Origin: Dehalococcoidia bacterium
Lineage (GTDB): Bacteria > Chloroflexota > Dehalococcoidia > Lucifugimonadales > UBA3495
NCBI GenBank assembly: GCA_022823105.1
Contig: JAJDXU010000390.1
Coordinates: 1 to 15,741, forward strand
Direction of reading: 5' to 3'
DNA: 15,741 nt
In this document: positions 11,628 through 15,741 of the stretch, one piece after another
How positions within the stretch are numbered: the first letter of the stretch is position 1
Layout: every line of letters starts with the position of its first letter
Translations under genes and position numbers: made by a program
The notes under the pieces: model-generated
Database searches by the model: none
What the model was told of the DNA's origin: nothing
What the model saw: only the letters and a program-made list of their open reading frames with translations

Positions 11628-13580
11628 CTACACGCCGGCCTTGATGAACTCCGCGACGCGCTCGCCGATCATGATGGTGGTGGCGTTGGTGTTGGCGCGG
11701 ATGACGTCGGGCATGACGGAGGCGTCGGCCACCCGGAGTCCCTGCACCCCGTGGACCTGGCCGTGCTGGTTGACCACGGCCATGGGGTCGCTGTCGGGCC
11801 CCATCTTGCAGGTGCCCGCGATGTGGTGCTGCGTGTAGGCGTTGCGCAGGATCCAGGCGTCCAGCGCGTCGTCGCTGACCAGGTCGGCGTCGGTTGGATT
11901 CAGCCGCTCGACGATGAAGTCGCTGAAGGGCGGGTTGTCGGCGATTTCCAGGGCCTTGCGGATGGCCTGGCGCATGCGCTGGCGGTCGTAGGGATCGCTG
12001 AATAACTGGTAATCGAGGTCGGGCTGCACGGTGGGATCGGTGGACTGGAGCGAGAGGCGGCCGAATCCGACGGCGTTCTGCAATCCCACGCTGAGGCCGA
12101 AGTGGAAACCCTCGCCGTCGTAGGACACGCTGGCCGGCCGGTGCTCGCTGGTCATCAGCGTGGGCGTGATCTGGAAGTCGGCCTTGGTGGGCGAGTCGGC
12201 GGCGCTCCAGCGCAGGCCGACCTGGATGTTGGGCGCGAAGGTGTCGGGCTCCTCTCCGTCGCCGCGGAACAGGATGTACGCGGCGGGATGGTCGCGGAAA
12301 TTCCTGCCCACGCCCGGCAGTTCGTGGTTGACGGGGATGCCAATCTCCCGCAGGTGGTCGGCGGGGCCGATGCCGGAGAGCAGCAGGATCTGCGCGGACC
12401 CGATGGTGCCGCTGCACAGGATGATCTCGTTGCCCTCCACGGTGAAGACCTCGCCGCCGCTCTGCACCTCGACGCCAACCGCTCGCGGTGAGCCTGTCGA
12501 ACCGTCGCGGTCCAGGATGACGCGGTGGGCGTGGATGTTGCCGCGCACGGTGAGGTTGAGGCGATGGCGTGCGGTGTTGAGGAAGGTGAGCGACGTGCTC
12601 ATGCGCACGCCGTCGATGTTGTTCATGGGTCGCGGCGAGATGGCGGTCTCGCAGTCGGGCGCGTTCTGGTCGGGATGCTCGGGGATGCCCAGGGCCACGC
12701 AGGCGTCGTAGAAGGCGGCGTTGAAGGGCAGCCAGTCCTCGCGCCTGGGACGGCGCACCGGCAGCGGCCCCTCCGATCCGTGGAAGTCGTCGCCGCCGAA
12801 GTCCCAGTCGTTCTCCAGCTTGCGGAAGAAGGGCAGGCAGTCGGTGAACTTCCACTCGTCGTTGCCCCACTCGGCCCACAGGTCGTAGTCCTCGGGGATG
12901 CCGCGAAAGACGACCTGGCCGTTGATGGACGACGAGCCGCCCATGGCCCAGCCCCGGGGGATGACCATCGGCTCGCTCTGGGAGGAATTGGCGCGGCCGC
13001 GCAGGTCCCAGCTGTGGGGGCCGTAGGCGGAGAGCCAGGTGTTGTTGCCCTGCTTGAGGTCCTGGGGAAGATGCTCGAAGTCGGGATAGTCGGGGCCGGC
13101 CTCCAGCAGGATAACGGTCTTGTCGGTCTGCTCGGAGAGGCGCGTGGCCATGACACAACCGGCGGACCCGCCGCCGACCACGATGTAGTCGTATTTCATG
13201 AGGGGAGAACGCTCCTGGGTGGGATCGGGATTACCGTGGTTTGCAATGTAATAATCTGTGGCCATCAAGTCGCCGCAGTCCGTTACTCGCGTGGGTTGAA
13301 GGGTCAGGTTTATTTCGCCGGCCTCGGTCTCAGCATCTGCGCTTAACCCAGCGGTGTACCAAGCTCCTCCGGGAGAGGCCTGCAGCAGACTCCGCAGGCC
13401 GATTTGTCCCGTCTTGAACGAGGCTAGATCCTCCTGGCCTGACGGCACAACGATGTATTCACAGCCCGATTCACCGTCCCGATCATGCACCGCGATATAG
13501 TGCTGTCCGGTGGCGTCCGTAGCTTCGAAAAGCAGTTCGCAATCGTAATAGAGTATTGATTCCAGGTACTTGACGTTCAT
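11628..13580 (-). CDS. Fusion of an unknown small domain to a GMC-family FAD oxidoreductase
   Basis: One unbroken 650-residue frame holds two units. Residues 1 to about 115 (KYLESILYYDCELLFEATDA, QHYIAVHD, GQIGLRSLL) resemble small stand-alone proteins that I cannot name with confidence (possibly DUF6575-like). Residues 128-650 are a complete choline-dehydrogenase-like GMC enzyme: VVGGGSAGC (134-142), signature 1 in RGWAMGGSSSINGQVVFRG (209-227), signature 2 in GTIGSAQILLLSGIG (391-405), and C-terminal HHIAGTCKMG plus NTNATTIMI with catalytic His and Asn. The GMC unit would normally start at Met128 (13199), but the bases before that ATG are pyrimidine-rich with no ribosome site. The upstream ATG at 13580 overlaps the previous stop as ATGA. 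Residues 360-367 derive from a palindromic repeat. The alcohol substrate is unknown. Confidence 0.82.
   Translation of the reverse strand: MNVKYLESILYYDCELLFEATDATGQHYIAVHDRDGESGCEYIVVPSGQEDLASFKTGQIGLRSLLQASPGGAWYTAGLSADAETEAGEINLTLQPTRVTDCGDLMATDYYIANHGNPDPTQERSPLMKYDYIVVGGGSAGCVMATRLSEQTDKTVILLEAGPDYPDFEHLPQDLKQGNNTWLSAYGPHSWDLRGRANSSQSEPMVIPRGWAMGGSSSINGQVVFRGIPEDYDLWAEWGNDEWKFTDCLPFFRKLENDWDFGGDDFHGSEGPLPVRRPRREDWLPFNAAFYDACVALGIPEHPDQNAPDCETAISPRPMNNIDGVRMSTSLTFLNTARHRLNLTVRGNIHAHRVILDRDGSTGSPRAVGVEVQSGGEVFTVEGNEIILCSGTIGSAQILLLSGIGPADHLREIGIPVNHELPGVGRNFRDHPAAYILFRGDGEEPDTFAPNIQVGLRWSAADSPTKADFQITPTLMTSEHRPASVSYDGEGFHFGLSVGLQNAVGFGRLSLQSTDPTVQPDLDYQLFSDPYDRQRMRQAIRKALEIADNPPFSDFIVERLNPTDADLVSDDALDAWILRNAYTQHHIAGTCKMGPDSDPMAVVNQHGQVHGVQGLRVADASVMPDVIRANTNATTIMIGERVAEFIKAGV
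12480..12503. repeat. Palindromic-repeat half copy inside the GMC coding sequence
   Basis: These 24 bases match the reverse complement of the right arm of the 5578-5635 repeat (5612-5635) at 22 of 24 positions. They lie in frame in the GMC gene and encode GSTGSPRA (residues 360-367) in a surface-type loop between two beta strands (HRVILDRD and VGVEVQSGG). Only one arm is present, so no hairpin forms. Confidence 0.75.
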
Positions 13581-13963
13581 GGTAATACCGTAGTGTTTCC
13601 AACTGGGTCAAATGCTTGCGACGGCCACCAAGTTTGATGTTCGTTAGGATCAACGGGATTTAATTTACCGGCACCGGCGGGTAAGGTCACTTCCCCAATA
13701 GCTTGCCAGCGGCGGTTTTTGTTGAAGAAGCTCATCATCAACTTACTGGCAGATTCCAGTGATGTGAACAAAGACACGCCATTTTGCTCACACGGCGTCC
13801 TGCTGATTTGCCGGTTTGCACTGCCCTTTTGCTTCACATAGGAGTCAAAATCTTCCTGACTGGGGGTTGTCGTCTCCAGTAGTCTGTATCGCACTGTCGT
13901 GTCCATTATGCCTTGCGCGCCGGGCGGAGGGCAATCCGGCGGCAGGGTCTCACGGTACAGCAT
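13577..13963 (-). CDS. Unknown small protein coupled to the domain/GMC fusion
   Basis: The 128 residues match no family I can name. Visible features are VRYRLLE near residue 24, EQNGVSLFTSLESASKL (59-75), a strand-like WQAIGEVTLPAGAGKL (86-101), and a striking HQTWWP (109-114) close to the C-terminus. From memory, similar short proteins with a terminal HHTWWP-like motif sit just upstream of small proteins like the N-terminal domain of the next gene. There is no signal peptide or membrane segment. The ATG has GGAG about seven bases upstream. Its TGA overlaps the next ATG by four bases, so the products are likely translationally coupled. A two-component cytoplasmic module, possibly toxin-antitoxin-like, is plausible but unproven. 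Confidence 0.72.
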   Translation of the reverse strand: MLYRETLPPDCPPPGAQGIMDTTVRYRLLETTTPSQEDFDSYVKQKGSANRQISRTPCEQNGVSLFTSLESASKLMMSFFNKNRRWQAIGEVTLPAGAGKLNPVDPNEHQTWWPSQAFDPVGNTTVLP

Positions 13964-14118
13964 CTAACGCTCCATATTTTGCGAAGGGGCAATGTCCGGA
14001 GTCGGACAGTTTCGGGGGTTGCCGGCGATTTTAACACAGGGCCACGAGCGGCTTTGCGAGGGCAAGGGCGACGACCTGCTGCGGCTGCATAGCGCAGGGA
14101 AAATGCGAGCGGGAGACT
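13964..14118. other. Intergenic region downstream of the methyltransferase gene
   Basis: These 155 bases lie between the stop of the minus-strand methyltransferase and the start of the next minus-strand gene. They contain the GGAG ribosome site of that gene and AT-rich AAAATAT and TTAAAAT patches that could be part of a promoter, but I cannot pair them with a -35 box. No clear terminator or small gene is visible. Confidence 0.4.
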
Positions 14119-15741
14119 TTATTCCGACAAACGGCGGTTGGAGACCACCGGTTCCGATGCCAGCAGCCGGCGCAGAGGGTCCAGGTTGGGCAGGCCGAGG
14201 ATCTGGGACAGGCCGTCGTCCAGGCGCTGGCGGGCCGGGCAATCGGCCATGGCGGGCAGGCGTCGAAATTCGTCCTCAACCATCGAGTCAAACAACGACG
14301 CCAGGGCTTGCAGCTGCTCCGCCGACACCGCCCGCGCATCAAGAACGGGCAGAACCTCCAGATCGCCCTTTTTCATGGCGACCCAACCGCCCTCGGTGCT
14401 GGTGCGTTGCGCCAGGATGGTCAGCAGGCCCAAGCTGGAATTGAGCCACACGGCCATCGCCTTTTCGTGCGCGGCTTCGTCAACCCTCACGGGCCACCAC
14501 ACATTGGACAGTACCCTGGCGTCGCTCCGCATCGCAACTACTCTGGTCGTATCGAGTCGCAGTCGTTCAGAGATGAGCAGACGGCCGGCTTTTTGCCATA
14601 ACTGATCTACGAGTTTGAGGCGCCGCCCGGGGCGCGCTGTTACCAGTGGACTCAGGTATTTGTCAGGTTCGACAACAATGCGAGTTCTCTGATTGGTGTC
14701 GTGGTTTTCCACCATCGGATACGCTGTGATCGCATCAGTACGGTCAAAACCATCCCAGATATCGCGGCGATCAGGGCCGACCTGGCCGAGTTCGGTCAAG
14801 GGGCACAGAGGAATCTTGCCGGTGGATTGCTCACCGGGCACCCAAACCTCGCCGTCGTTCAGCAAGCGGAGGGCGCTGCGGATGAGGTCGGCGCGGGCGA
14901 ACTGGACGCCGGCCCATTTGCCGCCGGCGAGTTGCGATTCGGGTATGGACATCGACTCTCCGACATGGCGGCCGTCGACATCCAGCAGGGCGGCGCCGGC
15001 GGATTCAATCCTGGCCGGCGCAGTGTCGGAGATGGCCTGGGCGATGCGGTGGGCATCCAGAACGCCGTCGGGGTTGTGCCACAGGCTGACGAAGGTGGTT
15101 CGGTGATCGTTGCGTTCACCGTTGGCGACGGGCCGGCGGGTGGCGATGAGCAGGGCCTCGGACAGGTCGGTGCTGTCGGAGAAGTTCCAGCGACGCGGAT
15201 CGTGGGAAACGATCACCATATCCAGGGTGAAATCATGCTCGATCAAGGCGCGGGTCTGCTGCCAGGATGGCCCGGTGCAGACGGTGGCCGGCAGCACCAG
15301 GGCGAGCCGGCCCTCGCCGGGTCGTAGTTTCGGTGATGCTGCCGCCACGAACGCAGCACCGAGGCCGGCAGTTGCAGTAGCCTGCCGTGATCTCAGGCGG
15401 CGGGACAACTCATTCTGCAACCTGCGGCGCTCCGTCGCGGGCACGCTGCCGAAAAGAAGGTTGCCGCCCACGGAACGGGTAAAGGGCGGGTTCATGATGG
15501 CCAGGTCCAGATCCGGCAGAGTGGCCAGTGCTTCCTGTTGCTCTCCGTTGGGACCGCCGCCGTACACCCGGCCGGCGTCGCGGATGGTCCGGCCGGCGTT
15601 GCCCATGGCGTCCGGAGAAAGCGAGTGCTGGACGGCGGCCTGGGATTCGCCCAGGAAATCCAGGGAGCCCAACGCTACGTTGTCGCCGTCGGCGCCCAGG
15701 GGCATCACATAGAGGTTGATGCGATCGAACCGGATGTCGGG
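14119..15741 (-). CDS. N-6 adenine DNA methyltransferase, C-terminal part (cut by the window edge)
   Basis: The frame is open to the right edge, so about 540 C-terminal residues are visible and the true start lies outside. An internal GTG at 15708 is not the start, because clear protein sequence (RFDRINLYVMPLG) continues upstream of it. The methyltransferase motif IV, DLAIMNPPFTRS, is at about 15498-15463; NPPF marks an N-6 adenine enzyme of the gamma class. The following GRLALVLPATVCTGPSWQQT is the typical post-catalytic segment. The C-terminal half, with DKYLSPL, SNVWWPVRV and WLNSSLGLLTIL, looks like a target-recognition region similar to type IIG, type I and BREX/DISARM-like methylases. 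The SAM-binding motif I must lie outside. Partner nuclease or helicase genes, if any, are beyond the window. Confidence 0.88.
   Translation of the reverse strand, partial: PDIRFDRINLYVMPLGADGDNVALGSLDFLGESQAAVQHSLSPDAMGNAGRTIRDAGRVYGGGPNGEQQEALATLPDLDLAIMNPPFTRSVGGNLLFGSVPATERRRLQNELSRRLRSRQATATAGLGAAFVAAASPKLRPGEGRLALVLPATVCTGPSWQQTRALIEHDFTLDMVIVSHDPRRWNFSDSTDLSEALLIATRRPVANGERNDHRTTFVSLWHNPDGVLDAHRIAQAISDTAPARIESAGAALLDVDGRHVGESMSIPESQLAGGKWAGVQFARADLIRSALRLLNDGEVWVPGEQSTGKIPLCPLTELGQVGPDRRDIWDGFDRTDAITAYPMVENHDTNQRTRIVVEPDKYLSPLVTARPGRRLKLVDQLWQKAGRLLISERLRLDTTRVVAMRSDARVLSNVWWPVRVDEAAHEKAMAVWLNSSLGLLTILAQRTSTEGGWVAMKKGDLEVLPVLDARAVSAEQLQALASLFDSMVEDEFRRLPAMADCPARQRLDDGLSQILGLPNLDPLRRLLASEPVVSNRRLSE

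Noticed and set aside
11605..13158. A 517-codon minus-strand frame overlapping the GMC gene.
   Set aside because: It is Arg/Pro/His-rich and out of frame with the clear GMC motifs, so it is a shadow.

Overview
This is a GC-rich bacterial window with densely packed genes. The mix of genes suggests a Chloroflexota relative, perhaps SAR202/Dehalococcoidia-like or another uncultured lineage from a metagenome: dissimilatory-type aprBA, a DinB/mycothiol-type TIGR03086 protein, a Uma2 nuclease, hydantoinase and amidohydrolase genes, a GMC oxidoreductase, and small palindromic repeats. This placement is an inference from gene content; no rRNA or other phylogenetic marker is present.

Layout, left to right. 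(1) 2-202: the 3' end of an unrecognised + strand gene. (2) 247-3138: a compact sulfur-oxidation/reduction operon with an extended -10 promoter, a leader hairpin, aprB, a small PaREP1/HEPN-like gene, aprA and a strong intrinsic terminator. The two subunits of adenylyl-sulfate reductase are therefore split by an unrelated small helical gene. (3) 3150-4118: a DinB-like TIGR03086 protein and a TfoX N-terminal-domain protein. (4) 4131-4571 (minus): a one-helix membrane protein with a regular 11-residue coiled-coil repeat. (5) 4732-5577: a metal-dependent amidohydrolase of the ACMSD/resorcylate-decarboxylase type, followed by a palindromic repeat and a short tandem repeat. (6) 10753-5700 (minus): a four-gene run of a PLP-dependent trans-sulfuration enzyme, a Uma2 nuclease, a divergent hydantoinase-like enzyme and a zinc-ribbon/TM/PQQ-like beta-propeller protein. 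(7) 10847-11571 (plus): two small genes joined by an ATGA overlap, the second a retropepsin-like aspartic protease. (8) 13963-11628 (minus): another ATGA-overlapped pair, in which the second reading frame is a small unknown domain fused in frame to a complete GMC oxidoreductase. (9) 15741-14119 (minus): the C-terminal part of an N-6 adenine DNA methyltransferase, cut by the right edge and possibly the start of a restriction or defence locus.

The most interesting points are the PaREP1-like gene between aprB and aprA, the unknown-domain/GMC fusion and its overlapping partner gene, a palindromic repeat copy that has become protein-coding inside the GMC gene (related to the repeat at 5578-5635), and the two ATGA-coupled small-gene modules. 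No CRISPR array, tRNA, rRNA, transposase or integrase gene was seen. No stretch longer than 300 bases lacks a gene; the longest gaps are about 160 bases.
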